A stretch of DNA of 64,000 nt from Phycisphaerae bacterium (GCA_028279405.1 JANQNU010000064.1:62001-126000); one strand, 5' to 3'. Shown: positions 6,303 to 16,231, counted from the first letter of the stretch. Program-made: numbers and translations. The notes: generated by a model from the sequence alone, not told the origin.

Positions 6303-9027
6303 GCAGATTTCGGGCGACGCGACGACAACACCGTTCGAGCGGTTCGAGGCGGCGATGCGCGGTCTGGGGCGGCCATTGCAACAGGTTAGTCGCGGCAACT
6401 ACATTGCACGTTGCCCGGCACACGATGATGAGCGACCATCGCTCTCTGTGGCGGTCAATGACAACAGCACGTTGCTGCTAACGTGTTTCGCCGGCTGTCC
6501 GTTTGACCGAATCATGCTCAGCGTCGGGCTGCCGATTCAGTCGGCGTTCCCAGACTATCACGAGAGACCCGCGAACAACGGCCGCACCGACGGTGCTTCA
6601 GTGGTGTCGTCGCCCGAGACGCCGAACGTCGGCAGTGATACCGCGCCCGTTCCGGCTCCGAAGCGTGTCGTGGACGAGCCTGGGAACACGCGCCGACGTC
6701 CGACGCAATACCCCAGCCTGGAGGCGGGGGCTCGGGCGGCATCGCGTCTCGTGCAGCGCGCAAACAAGCTGTCGGAGCCGGTGACGCCGACTGTGTTCGA
6801 GTACGCGCTCGCGGGCGAGATCATCGCCGCTTCGCTGCGGTTCGACCTACCGGCGGATTGCGCGCGGTCCAAAGATGTTCGGCCGCTCTCATGTGCCGAA
6901 GATGGCTGGATGATCGCGGCACCGCCTGCACCGCGGCCCCTGTACCGTGTGGATGAGCTTGTCGATGATGAGCCGATCTACGTGGCTGAAGGTGAACCGT
7001 GCGCGGATGCTCTTCGACGGCTAGGACTGCTCGGGACCACTTCGTTCGGCGGCTCAAAGGCACCGCATCAATCCGATTGGTCGCCGACTGCGGGACGAGT
7101 GGTAATCATCATCGTGGACCGTGACTCGGCCGGCGAGGCGTATGGAGCGAAGGTGGCCCAACTCGCGCTCGAGGCCGGCGCGCGGCGAGCGTTCATCATC
7201 CGTCCGTGGGAACATCCAGCTTGGACCGATCTGGCCGAGAGTGGCGACATCGCCGACCTCTTGGAGCGACAAAACGAGACGATTGAAACGACGCAAGCGA
7301 AGTTGGCCGAACTTGTCGCACGAGCGAGGCCTGTCGAACAGGGGGCCGTCGAGGGCGACGATAGCGATGGAAAGAAGAAGCCGCCCACGACCGCGCAACA
7401 ACTCGTGAAGCTTGCCAGTTCGCTGTACACGTTCGGGAACTGTCGAGGCGAAGTGTTCGCGATCGTGCGCGGGGGGCCGAATGTCGCGATCGGGTTCAAG
7501 GGATCACAGAGCGAACTGCGGTCAGCACTGAGCTACGAGTATCTCAAGGCGACCGACAAGGTGCCCAACAGTTCGGCACTCGGTGATGCGCTCTCCGCAT
7601 TGGCCGGCGCGGCACAGTGTGTTGAACCGACGGAGATCCACACTCGTGTTGCCTGGCACGACGGCCGGATCGTGGTCGATCTGGGTGACAAGACGGGACG
7701 GGCGGTCATCGTCGGTTCTGGCGGTTGGTCGATCGTGGATCGGAGCCCGGTGACCTTCAAGCGGACCGCGCTGACGAAGGCGCTGCCGGTGCCAACCGTG
7801 GGAGGCAACGTGAATCAACTGCGTGAGCTGCTGAATGTGAACGATACGACTTGGCGGCTCATCGTCGGGTGGATGGTGGCGGCGCTCGTTCCGGATATCG
7901 CGCATCCGGTCTTGATGCTCGGCGGCGAGCAGGGCACAGGCAAAACGACCGCGGCGACGTTGATCGCCGGTCTGATCGATCCGAGCAACGCGACCCATCC
8001 GCAGCCAAAAGACCCCGAGTCATGGGCCATAGCGGCCGCGGGCTCGTGGATCATCGTTGTTGACAACATCTCGTCCATCCCGGCTTGGTGGAGCGACGCT
8101 GTGTGCAAGACCGTCACCGGCGACGGTTGGATTCGCCGAACGTTGTATACCAACAGCGAGTTGACCGTCTTGAGTTTTCGCCGATGCGTTGTTCTGACAT
8201 CGATCGACGCCGGCTCGTTTCGTGGCGATCTGGCCGACCGAATGCTGCTTGTCGACCTGGAGACAATCGGCGACGAACGCCGACGAGGGGAACGTGAGCT
8301 GCGCGAGCGCTACGCGGAACTCGCGCCTGCGCTGTTTGGCGCGCTGCTCGATCTGCTGGCACGTATGCTGACGAAGTACCATGATGTTACGCTGGAACAC
8401 GCGCCCCGAATGGCGGACTTCGCGCGCGTGCTGGCGGCACTGGACGCGGTATCGCCGAACGAACCGTCGGCGCTGGAGGCCTACCTTCAGCAGCGAGACC
8501 GGATCGCGGGCGATGTCGTGGCGGGCGATCTCGTCGCGACGGCAATCGCCGATCTCGTCGAACGAGAGGGTGGTTTCGACGGGTCGGCGACTGAACTGCT
8601 CGAGCGCGTTCGACCGCGAGCCGAGCAATCGCAACGACGGTTCCCGCAATCGGCGAGCACGCTCGGAAGCGCGATCAAACGCGTCGCGCCGGCACTCAAA
8701 CGGCTGGGCATCCTCGTCGAACACGTCCGCACGGCCGGCGGCAATCGCGCTCGTCGGATCGTCATTCGGAAAGCGCTCGGAGATAGCCGTCCCCCCAGTC
8801 CCACCGTCCCCGATCAGCCGGCGCTGGACATTAGTGAGGTTGATCGCGGGACGGCGCCGGGACAGCCAGGGTATTCGGCCGGCAGACCCTGTCCCGCGGG
8901 CGAGTCCGCTGGTGCCGACGAATCGCTGCTTCGGGACGGGCGGGACAGCCGGGACACCGATTCGCTGCCGCTTTCTGACGGCTGTTCGAACACCGCTGAT
9001 CGGCGAACGTCGCGGCGCGGGACGTAA
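6295..9027 (+). CDS. Primase-helicase (CHC2 zinc finger, Toprim, ATPase)
   Basis: 910 residues. Domains in order: a CHC2-type zinc finger (C40, H43, C64, C68; IARCPAHDDERPSLSV), a Toprim-like region about residues 215-320 (PIYVAEGEPCADALRRLG, then IIIVDRDSAGE), and a helicase-type P-loop ATPase with Walker A GGEQGTGKTT at about 543-552 and an acidic Walker B-like WIIVVDN. The C-terminal 300 residues resemble the tail of D5/phage-plasmid primase-ATPases. It should initiate replication of the excised element. The ATG at 6295 overlaps the alpA-like gene by 8 bases, so translation is coupled. A long opposite-strand frame (8020-9123) is a shadow. Confidence 0.85.
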   Translation: MARQISGDATTTPFERFEAAMRGLGRPLQQVSRGNYIARCPAHDDERPSLSVAVNDNSTLLLTCFAGCPFDRIMLSVGLPIQSAFPDYHERPANNGRTDGASVVSSPETPNVGSDTAPVPAPKRVVDEPGNTRRRPTQYPSLEAGARAASRLVQRANKLSEPVTPTVFEYALAGEIIAASLRFDLPADCARSKDVRPLSCAEDGWMIAAPPAPRPLYRVDELVDDEPIYVAEGEPCADALRRLGLLGTTSFGGSKAPHQSDWSPTAGRVVIIIVDRDSAGEAYGAKVAQLALEAGARRAFIIRPWEHPAWTDLAESGDIADLLERQNETIETTQAKLAELVARARPVEQGAVEGDDSDGKKKPPTTAQQLVKLASSLYTFGNCRGEVFAIVRGGPNVAIGFKGSQSELRSALSYEYLKATDKVPNSSALGDALSALAGAAQCVEPTEIHTRVAWHDGRIVVDLGDKTGRAVIVGSGGWSIVDRSPVTFKRTALTKALPVPTVGGNVNQLRELLNVNDTTWRLIVGWMVAALVPDIAHPVLMLGGEQGTGKTTAATLIAGLIDPSNATHPQPKDPESWAIAAAGSWIIVVDNISSIPAWWSDAVCKTVTGDGWIRRTLYTNSELTVLSFRRCVVLTSIDAGSFRGDLADRMLLVDLETIGDERRRGERELRERYAELAPALFGALLDLLARMLTKYHDVTLEHAPRMADFARVLAALDAVSPNEPSALEAYLQQRDRIAGDVVAGDLVATAIADLVEREGGFDGSATELLERVRPRAEQSQRRFPQSASTLGSAIKRVAPALKRLGILVEHVRTAGGNRARRIVIRKALGDSRPPSPTVPDQPALDISEVDRGTAPGQPGYSAGRPCPAGESAGADESLLRDGRDSRDTDSLPLSDGCSNTADRRTSRRGT

Positions 9028-9149
9028 CGAGGTATCAACTGGCAACAATTGAACGTGGTACATGCGCGGTGCACGAGGTATCCTCGGCCCGGACTGAGGC
9101 AAGTTGATCGCGGCAGCGGTCATCGAACCGCATCGATGAGAGGTGGGAC

Positions 9150-10994
9150 ATGAGCTTGGTTCGGCAGCAATACACCAAACCGTTACCGAAGGACGCGGAG
9201 CTTTTCACGCAGGATGGCCAGCAATACGCACGCTGGAGGGGGCGCGACGGGAAACGAAAGACTGCCCGAGTCACGACCGGGCGCGACGGTCAGCCGCGGA
9301 TTGTTCTGAGGTCCAACAAGCTCAGCGCGCAATACCGCAACGGCGCCGGCCGGGTCGAACGGGTTGCGACGGGCTGTCGGACCAAGGAGGCGGCCCAGAC
9401 GCTGCTTCACGAGTTGAACGTCCGGGCCGACAAGGTCCGCGCGGGTGCGTGGACCGCTGCCGAAGACTCGGTATTGGATCATCAGGCAACGCCGATCGGC
9501 GAACACGTCGATGCGTATCTCGATGCGCTCAAGAACAAACGCGGCAAGGGCGGAAAACGGGCAGTCAATCGTCAGCACTACGGCAATGTTGCAACGCGTC
9601 TTCGACGGATCGTGGCAGAATGCAAATTCACGGCGCTTCGCGACCTCAGCCGCCCGGCGATGGAACGTTGGGCGGACCTGCGAGAAGCCGAGGGGATGGG
9701 CGCGCGAACATTGAACGGCCACCTCGCAGCGTTGTGCGCGTTCGGCAACTGGTGTGTCTCGGCGAACCGCCTGGTTTCGAACCCGTTTGCACGGCCTCCG
9801 AAACGCGATGAGCGGACTGACCCGCGCCGGAAACGCCGGGCGCTGACTGAAGATGAGCTGCGACGCTTACTGCGAGCCGCCAAACTGCGGCCGATTGCCG
9901 AGCAGGGCCGCGCAAAGGTCGTCATGGCCGACAAACCTCGCGATCCGAAGAGCCGGCGGACATGGAAGCGCGAGACGCTAACCGCAGACAACCTGGAGTC
10001 AGCCTACCGCCGAGGCTTGGAAGCGCTTCAAACACGCCCCGATGAACTGGCCAAACTTGAGCGCGCCGGCGCCGAGCGAGCACTGATCTACAAAACGCTC
10101 GTGTTAACCGGGCTTCGCAAGAGCGAACTGGCAGCGCTTACGATTGGCTGTGTCGAGCTGGAAGGGCAAGTCCCGATCGTTCGGCTCGATGCAAATGCGG
10201 CAAAGTCGGGGCAGGCGGCGGAGATTCCGCTACGGGCCGACCTCGTGGAAGACCTGCGGTCACATTTGCGCGTCCGACTGCAACGCGCACAAGATGCGGC
10301 ACGCAATGCGGGCGAGCCGTTGCCGGTACACCTATCGAGTCGCGATCGGCTGTTTGTCGTGCCTGACGGGCTCGTGAAGATCATGGATCGCGATTTGCTG
10401 GCGGCGGGGATCGCGAGAATCGTTGTCGGGGAGGACGGCGCCGAACGGATCGACAAGCGCGACGAGCGCGGGCGAACAGTCGATGTTCACGCGCTACGGC
10501 ACACATTCGGCACGCACTTGAGCAAGAACGGCGTGGCCCCACGAACAGCCCAGGCGGCAATGCGACATAGCTCGATCGAGCTGACGATGAATACGTATAC
10601 CGACCCGCGACTGCTCGATCTTTCCGGTGCGCTGGAGCAACTACCGGCTTTGCCGCTCGACGATGGCAATGGCGGTGACCGAGCGTTGGCGACGGGCACG
10701 GACGATGCGCCGTCGAATTACTTGGCTGACCGGATCGATCGCGCGGGCGAGCGCAACGACGCCCATGCGTCAGCAGCGCGAACGCTTACACCAATGCTTA
10801 CACGAACGCCCGGCAATTCGGGTGCATTCGAGGCGCTGAGCGGCAAGTCGGACGAATTGCTCGATCGCCGCGATCGGCGCGCAAGTGTTGCTTGTGACGA
10901 ACGTAAGCAACACGTGGCAAGAGGGGACAAAATGAGGACGCTGGGACTCGAACCCAGGACCCACGGCTTAAAAGGCCGCTGCTCTACCGACTGA
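9150..10994 (+). CDS. int: Tyrosine integrase of the tRNA-Lys element
   Basis: 614 residues, ATG preceded by GAGGTG. The N-terminus (YTKPLPKDAELF, then GCRTKEAAQ) is of the type common in planctomycete integrases, followed by a SAM-like core-binding domain and the catalytic domain with R323 (GLRKSEL), H447 and R450 (HALRH), H473 (MRHSS) and nucleophile Y483 (NTYTD). The tail is unusual: from base 10933 the reading frame enters the tRNA-Lys gene in antisense and stops inside it, so the last 20 residues (ending GLEPRTHGLKGRCSTD) are antisense tRNA. It is clearly homologous to the integrase at 20861-22627. Confidence 0.92.
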   Translation: MSLVRQQYTKPLPKDAELFTQDGQQYARWRGRDGKRKTARVTTGRDGQPRIVLRSNKLSAQYRNGAGRVERVATGCRTKEAAQTLLHELNVRADKVRAGAWTAAEDSVLDHQATPIGEHVDAYLDALKNKRGKGGKRAVNRQHYGNVATRLRRIVAECKFTALRDLSRPAMERWADLREAEGMGARTLNGHLAALCAFGNWCVSANRLVSNPFARPPKRDERTDPRRKRRALTEDELRRLLRAAKLRPIAEQGRAKVVMADKPRDPKSRRTWKRETLTADNLESAYRRGLEALQTRPDELAKLERAGAERALIYKTLVLTGLRKSELAALTIGCVELEGQVPIVRLDANAAKSGQAAEIPLRADLVEDLRSHLRVRLQRAQDAARNAGEPLPVHLSSRDRLFVVPDGLVKIMDRDLLAAGIARIVVGEDGAERIDKRDERGRTVDVHALRHTFGTHLSKNGVAPRTAQAAMRHSSIELTMNTYTDPRLLDLSGALEQLPALPLDDGNGGDRALATGTDDAPSNYLADRIDRAGERNDAHASAARTLTPMLTRTPGNSGAFEALSGKSDELLDRRDRRASVACDERKQHVARGDKMRTLGLEPRTHGLKGRCSTD

Positions 10995-11005
10995 GCTACG
11001 TCCTC
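10933..11005 (-). tRNA. tRNA-Lys (UUU)
   Basis: On the minus strand the sequence folds as a complete cloverleaf: acceptor GAGGACG/CGTCCTC with A discriminator, D arm AGCTCAGTCGGTAGAGC, anticodon stem GCGGC/GCCGT around loop CTTTTAA (anticodon TTT), and T arm CTGGGTTCGAGTCCCAG. CCA is not encoded. The 3' end faces the mobile element, as expected for integration at a tRNA 3' end, and the integrase gene overlaps it by 62 bases. Confidence 0.95.
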
Positions 11006-11056
11006 TAGGCTGCTCAGCATCGCGCCGCTACGGTCCGTCGCGGCGCAAGACTGGAA

Positions 11057-11062
11057 ATTATA
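11057..11062 (-). promoter_or_regulatory. Possible -10 box of the tRNA-Lys promoter
   Basis: A perfect TATAAT on the minus strand lies about 50 bases upstream of the tRNA-Lys 5' end. The matching -35 region (around 11080-11085, CTGGCT) is weak. No gene is visible in the remaining gap up to 11192. Confidence 0.4.
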
Positions 11063-11192
11063 CGCGGACGATAGAGCAAAGCCAGCCGCACCCGCGAGGC
11101 CTGTCGGCTAGCAGGATGGCGCGATGACCCGTCAGCGTCAAACGCCTTCCTCAGGGACGATTCGGTCAAACGTTGCAGCATAACCCGGGCGG

Positions 11193-12335
11193 TCAGGTGC
11201 GTTCGACGAACACCTTCTGAGCGGCGGCCACGCCAGCGCCGACATCAAACCCATGTCCGAGCGAGAACAGCGTATGCTCCAGGGCACCGATACACCCGAG
11301 CATATCGACGCTGTCGATGAAGCCCATGTGCGAGAAACGCACGATCTTCCCGCTAAGATGGTCCTGGCCGCCCGCTGTGTGAATCCCGTACTTATCGCGC
11401 AGCGCCTTGCGAAGCTTCGATTCGTCCACGCCCGCCGGGACGTTGAGAGCCGTCACGGAATCCGAGGGAGACTTGGAGAAGACCTCAACGTTCATCGCTT
11501 GGGCCGCCGATCGCGTGGCGTTTGCCATCGCAGCCACGCGCTTCCACGCGTTCTCCAATCCCTCGTCGAGCAGCATGCGCAGTGCGACACGCAGGCCACG
11601 GACGAGCAGATGCGCGGGCGTATAGGGAGTGTCGTTCTTCTCCGCCGCCTTGCGGGCCTGGTTATAGTTCAGATAGAAGCTCGATTGCTGCGGATTCTGC
11701 TCGATGACCTTCCAAGCGCGTTCGCTGACACTGGCGAAGCCCAGGCCCGGTGGCAACAAAAGCGCCTTCTGCGAGCCGGTGATCGCGACATCCACACCCC
11801 AGTCATCGATCCTTAGCGGCAGCGCACCGGCGGATGTAATGCAATCAGCCAGCAACAGCCTGTCATGCGCACGGCAGACACGACCGATGGCCTCCAGATC
11901 GCAAGCGGTGGCCGTCGACGTCTCGCTGTGAACGACCATAACGGAGGTGATAGCCGGGTCTTTCTTGAGGTAGTCTTCGATCACGCCGGGCTCGACCGCG
12001 TGACCCCATTCGACCTTGTGGCGCACGGCGGGAATCCCGAACTGGTCGGCAATCTTGCCCCAACGCTCACCAAACTTGCCGCCTTCGATCGTGAGGATCT
12101 TCGAACCCGTTGGATTGCACCCGACGATTGCGCCTTCTGCGGTTGCTGTTCCCGAGCCGGTGAAGATCAGGACATCGTTGGCTGTCAGGAAGATCTGTTT
12201 CAGTTGAGTGGTGCATTCCGCGAAGAGTTCCTTGAACCACGCCGTGCGGTGATGTTCGAACGGACGTGCCATCTCGATCAATACTTCTTCCGGCACAGTG
12301 CAGGGACCGGGGGTAAACAAACGGATCTTCTTCAT
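11193..12335 (-). CDS. Class V aminotransferase (alanine-glyoxylate type)
   Basis: 380 residues from the ATG at 12335, which has AAGGA about 13 bases upstream; the open frame extends 27 codons further without support. The opening LFTPGPCTVPEEVL is typical of alanine-glyoxylate / serine-glyoxylate aminotransferases, with GSGTATAEGAI, HSETSTATACDLEAIG and the PLP lysine in ITGSQKALLLPPGLGF (about residue 189). It would transfer an amino group from alanine or serine to glyoxylate or another 2-oxo acid. The exact substrate cannot be read from the sequence. Confidence 0.88.
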   Translation of the reverse strand: MKKIRLFTPGPCTVPEEVLIEMARPFEHHRTAWFKELFAECTTQLKQIFLTANDVLIFTGSGTATAEGAIVGCNPTGSKILTIEGGKFGERWGKIADQFGIPAVRHKVEWGHAVEPGVIEDYLKKDPAITSVMVVHSETSTATACDLEAIGRVCRAHDRLLLADCITSAGALPLRIDDWGVDVAITGSQKALLLPPGLGFASVSERAWKVIEQNPQQSSFYLNYNQARKAAEKNDTPYTPAHLLVRGLRVALRMLLDEGLENAWKRVAAMANATRSAAQAMNVEVFSKSPSDSVTALNVPAGVDESKLRKALRDKYGIHTAGGQDHLSGKIVRFSHMGFIDSVDMLGCIGALEHTLFSLGHGFDVGAGVAAAQKVFVERT

Positions 12336-12614
12336 GACTGCTCTCATCCTTTCTGGGTCGGAGTCGCCCCTCACGCGCCGACGGCGGACCGAACGCCGCG
12401 ACCGTGCATGCACCAAGTCAACCGCTGTCTATTGTAGAGCCAGCGGCGCCGTCACGCGAACTCCAGAGCGTGTCTGTCAGGGGGTGTGCGCCACGGCCCG
12501 TCGCCGGCGTCCAGCGTCGGGCCGCGCTCGGGATCGTCACGATGATGGCCGGGCGCGGCTACCCGGCCATAGATTCGCAGCAGGCTGCAGGCTGCTGTCG
12601 TCGCTTGCTACCCG

Positions 12615-15218
12615 CTACGGGCAGCTTCCGCTGGTGACGGCCGTGACGAAGTTGTTGATGTCGCCAACGGAGACGGTCCCGTCGTCGTTCGTGTCGTTGG
12701 CGTCGATGAAGCTGCAGTCGGTGCCGGCCAGCGCATCCCAGGCCGCTTCGCCGCCGGTGATGGCAGTGACGAAGTAGTTGATGTCGCCGACCGAAACGGC
12801 GCCGTCACAGTTGGAGTCACCGCACAGGGTGTTTTCGCACTCGTCGGGAATCTCGTTTGCGTTGAGGTCGAGGCTGGTCGGCGCGCCGATGTACTCGACT
12901 TCAATCCGCAGGTAGGACGGCTCGTTGCAGATGTCGCCGACTTCATCGCTGGGCGCGACGGTGACCGTCATGGCGCCGTCGACGATGTTCGCGTTCCAGG
13001 TCGCTGCGGGAACGACCAGCGAGTCGAGCGACGCCGTCGCGCAGTCACCAAATCCGGAAACGTAGATCGTGCCGACACTGTTGCCGTTCAGCAGTACGTT
13101 CATGAATTCGGTCGTGAAGTTGATATCCGAGCGCGCCGCGAAATCCAGTGTGACGTCGGACGTTGCGGTACGCGCCGGGTCGATCACGAGTGACTGCGGC
13201 GTCTCGAACGCGATCGGCGTCATGTCCTGCGACGCAATGTTGATTTCAGTCTGGAAGTCACAGGCATCCGGGACGCCGTTCATGTTGCAGTCGTCGACCG
13301 TCCCGTCCAAGATCTCTTGCGCGTCGGCGATGTTGTTCCCGTTGCAGTCCGACATGGTCGTGAAGCTGACCACTCCCGGCGAGGCCTGCGTGCTTCCATT
13401 GTCGTTGTGCGCCGTCACCCGCCAGTAGTACGTGCGCCCCGGGACCAACGCCGAGAGTGAGACATACTGATTGAGACCGGTCGTCTCGTTGATCTCCGGA
13501 TTGACGAAGTTGTCGTCGTCGTCCACGACGATTGTGTAGGTCAGCGCATCGGGCGCAATCTCCCACTGGAAGAACGGCGTAAGGAAGGCGTCCGTTGCCT
13601 CGTTCGCCGGGAAGGTTGTCGAGAATGCACCCGGAACCGGCGGCGGGTTGAAGTAATAATCAATCGCATCCCGGGCCTGCACGATGCCGTAACCGTAGAA
13701 TTGATCGAACCCACTGGTTCCCCGGTCTTTCGCGCTCTGCTGGAGAATCGTGCGCACCTCGTCCGACGTGAGCGTGTCGTCGACCGACAGCAACAGGGCA
13801 GCGACACCTGCCGCGAGAGGGCTGGCGAACGACGTGCCCTGGATGACGGTCCAGTTACCGTTGGAGTAACCGGCGGTACCGGTCCGATCGGTCGTCCAGA
13901 TGGAGACGCCGGGAGCCATGAGTTCGAGCCCGGCGCCGAACGTGCTGAAGCTTGCGCGCCCACCGGTGTGGGTGACCGCGCCGACCGCGATCACCGTGGG
14001 GAAGCCTGCCGGGAACCCGACGTCGCCTTGCCCCGAGTTGCCGCTACCGGCGAAGTGAACCATCCCCGATTCGAAGTACGTTTGCGCGTACTTGGCCCGT
14101 AGCGACGACGAATCGCCGATCGACAAGCTAGCATTCGTTACCCGTGCTCCAATTGACTCGCCCCAGGTGAGTGCAGCAATCATGGAGCCCGGGTTGATTG
14201 TGATCATGTCAGAACATGGAATCTGCGAGATTGCCACGTAGGCACCGGCCGACTTGCAGGCCGGGGCGATTCCGGTGACGCCGGTCCCGTTGTTGATGAC
14301 TGCCGTCGCGCATCCCGCGACCGCGGTCCCGTGGTTGTCGCATTGGTTAAACGGGTTACCGTTGGTACTGCTGCCGGCAAACGAGTTTCCCGGAACCTGG
14401 TTGATATCGGTGTGGTTCTGTTGAACGCCGGAGTCCATGATGAGCACGATAATGTCCGCGTCACCCGTGGTCGTATCCCACGCTTCAGGTGCATCCAGGT
14501 CCATGTCGGCCGTTCCGCCAGTCTGGCCGATGTTGTGCAGACCCCATTGTTGCGGATACAACGAATCGTTCGGCGTCAGCGTCGAGCGGCCGGTGAAGAT
14601 CGCATCGGACTCGGCGTACAGCACCTCCGGTCGGCCGGCTAGTGCGTTAACTTGGGCCAGGACGTCAAAACCATTCTGGCTGGGGCTTCGAAGGTAATAG
14701 ACGTCGGGCATGTCGCCGAAATCTTCGGTGACGATCGTTCCGCTGATGTACTCGTCCAGCAATGCCTGTCGTTGGGCCAGCGGTACGTCGGCGCGAAACG
14801 CCACGATTACGTTCGGTGTGATCCATAACGGCAGGCCGTTGGGTTGCAGGAAAACCGGCGAAACGAAGTCCACGGGCATCGTGTCGGCCAGCCGCGAGAC
14901 CATTGTTTCGGTCGTCTCGGCTGACAAGTCGACGCCGGCGGTTCGCGCGACAGCCCAGCCCGGCCGAATGTTCGTCGACACGTCCGAAAGACCGACAGCA
15001 CCGGCCATCACCGACGCCACCGAAGGATCGGTCGTGTCGACCGTCGCTTCCTCGAGGATCGCGACCCGCTTCGAATCCAGCGTGAGCGGGACACGGTTTT
15101 TGCCCACAGAGTAGTAGTACTGCTTGGTCGGCTGCCCGCCGACAGCAACCGTCGCCAGGGCGACAGTTGTAACCAAGCATATCGACATCGAGACGAGCGA
15201 AGCCGGTCCGGACTTCAT
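12615..15218 (-). CDS. Secreted subtilisin-like (S8) protease with dockerin
   Basis: 867 residues. The ATG at 15218 has AGGAGG 8 bases upstream; a TTG two codons earlier is too close to that site. A signal peptide (about 1-28) leads into a prodomain-like region and the S8 catalytic domain with Asp in VLIMDSGVQQNHTD (about 261), His in CDNHGTAVAG (about 296) and Ser in GTSFASPLAAG (about 463). A fibronectin-III-like domain (about 533-616) follows, then Asn/Asp-rich linkers and a C-terminal pair of dockerin/EF-hand repeats (CGDSNCDGAVSVGDINYFVT and DTNDDGTVSVGDINNFVT). It is an exported endopeptidase. The dockerin-like tail may bind calcium and act in surface attachment rather than in a cellulosome. 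Confidence 0.9.
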   Translation of the reverse strand: MKSGPASLVSMSICLVTTVALATVAVGGQPTKQYYYSVGKNRVPLTLDSKRVAILEEATVDTTDPSVASVMAGAVGLSDVSTNIRPGWAVARTAGVDLSAETTETMVSRLADTMPVDFVSPVFLQPNGLPLWITPNVIVAFRADVPLAQRQALLDEYISGTIVTEDFGDMPDVYYLRSPSQNGFDVLAQVNALAGRPEVLYAESDAIFTGRSTLTPNDSLYPQQWGLHNIGQTGGTADMDLDAPEAWDTTTGDADIIVLIMDSGVQQNHTDINQVPGNSFAGSSTNGNPFNQCDNHGTAVAGCATAVINNGTGVTGIAPACKSAGAYVAISQIPCSDMITINPGSMIAALTWGESIGARVTNASLSIGDSSSLRAKYAQTYFESGMVHFAGSGNSGQGDVGFPAGFPTVIAVGAVTHTGGRASFSTFGAGLELMAPGVSIWTTDRTGTAGYSNGNWTVIQGTSFASPLAAGVAALLLSVDDTLTSDEVRTILQQSAKDRGTSGFDQFYGYGIVQARDAIDYYFNPPPVPGAFSTTFPANEATDAFLTPFFQWEIAPDALTYTIVVDDDDNFVNPEINETTGLNQYVSLSALVPGRTYYWRVTAHNDNGSTQASPGVVSFTTMSDCNGNNIADAQEILDGTVDDCNMNGVPDACDFQTEINIASQDMTPIAFETPQSLVIDPARTATSDVTLDFAARSDINFTTEFMNVLLNGNSVGTIYVSGFGDCATASLDSLVVPAATWNANIVDGAMTVTVAPSDEVGDICNEPSYLRIEVEYIGAPTSLDLNANEIPDECENTLCGDSNCDGAVSVGDINYFVTAITGGEAAWDALAGTDCSFIDANDTNDDGTVSVGDINNFVTAVTSGSCP

Positions 15219-15682
15219 CAGCAAGGCCTCCTGCAGCGGTTTACGCTACACCGTCCAAAAGAATTCAATGTCGGAATCCGAAGCGGCGGGTGCGCGGAAA
15301 TGTCGTCATAGACCACGTCGAACGACGTTACACCCGGCCAACCGTCAATCCCAGCCTCGAGCGGACCCGCGCGCCAATCTCCCGGTCTTGCGGCAGGTTA
15401 CATTTTTGCATGAGACCGCTCTCGAATCGGCTCTGGCTGCGCCATGCGGACCCTCCGAGCTTCGTCAACCACCCGTCGAATCCGACACCGACGCCGACCA
15501 CCCAAATTATAGCACGACGGACCGGCGGATCGAAAAATGAGTTCACAACACCCGCCAAATCCGCCTTCTCGGACGAAAAAGCGGGCTCCACTGCCTCGCA
15601 TGCGCATCGCTGTGTCCGATAACCAAAGCGTGAGCGCTGACAAGGATGCGGGCGTATCGTTGGTTCATTCGGGTGGTCAGCG
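15219..15682. other. Intergenic region between protease and DinB gene
   Basis: 464 bases between the start of the S8 protease (leader and AGGAGG at its left end) and the stop of the DinB-like gene. Short frames on both strands look like chance frames. I see no RNA gene, hairpin-plus-T terminator or repeat. Confidence 0.5.
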
Positions 15683-16231
15683 TTACTGCTGGCCGGTGGG
15701 GGGTGTGCCCCAGACCCGTTCGTTGTACGCGTCGGACCCCCCGCGCGGGATGGAGAGCGTCGTCCATTGCTGGTCGGCGAGGATCCGCGCGACTTGGACG
15801 ATCTGGCCGACGTGGTAGCCATAGTGATCGATCTGGCGGAGTGTCGCGTCGAGGAGCGTGTGCGGCTCGCCGCGGATGGTGAGCGGGCGACGAAGGTCAG
15901 TGTCCGACAACGGCGCCAGCGCCGCGAAGAGGACGGCCCAACCGCGCTCCCAGCAGTCGACGATCTCGGCCCGTGTCTGGAATTCATCGACAAACTCCTC
16001 GTCCCGCCGTCGATTTGGCTTTTCGCCGTCGGTCGTGAAGATGTCGGTCCATCGGCTGCGCATATTGCCTGCCATGTGCTTCATGATGACCGCAACCGAG
16101 TTGGTCTCGGGATGCAGTGCCGTGCGCAGTTGGGAATCATCGAGTTGGGTGATGGCGCGCTCGGCCAGCGCCTTCTGTTTCGCGAAGATCGCTTCGAACG
16201 CGGCTATGGTCGTGCGGTCGGACTCGCTCAC
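15683..16231 (-). CDS. DinB-like / DUF1572 family protein
   Basis: 182 residues from a GTG at 16231 with AGGAG 8 bases upstream (frame open to an ATG at 16312, but without ribosome site). The helical pattern and the spaced histidines (MKHMAGNMRSRW about residue 50, and RQIDHYGYHVGQIVQVAR near 145) are typical of the DinB/DUF1572 four-helix fold, in which three His bind a metal. Members include thiol-dependent transferases, but many have no known reaction. No operon partner is evident; the ABC-F gene follows on its upstream side. Confidence 0.75.
   Translation of the reverse strand: MSESDRTTIAAFEAIFAKQKALAERAITQLDDSQLRTALHPETNSVAVIMKHMAGNMRSRWTDIFTTDGEKPNRRRDEEFVDEFQTRAEIVDCWERGWAVLFAALAPLSDTDLRRPLTIRGEPHTLLDATLRQIDHYGYHVGQIVQVARILADQQWTTLSIPRGGSDAYNERVWGTPPTGQQ

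Noticed and set aside
8020-9123. 367-codon minus-strand frame
   Set aside because: Antisense to the primase-helicase; Arg/Ser-rich with no motif. Typical of shadow frames in GC-rich DNA.
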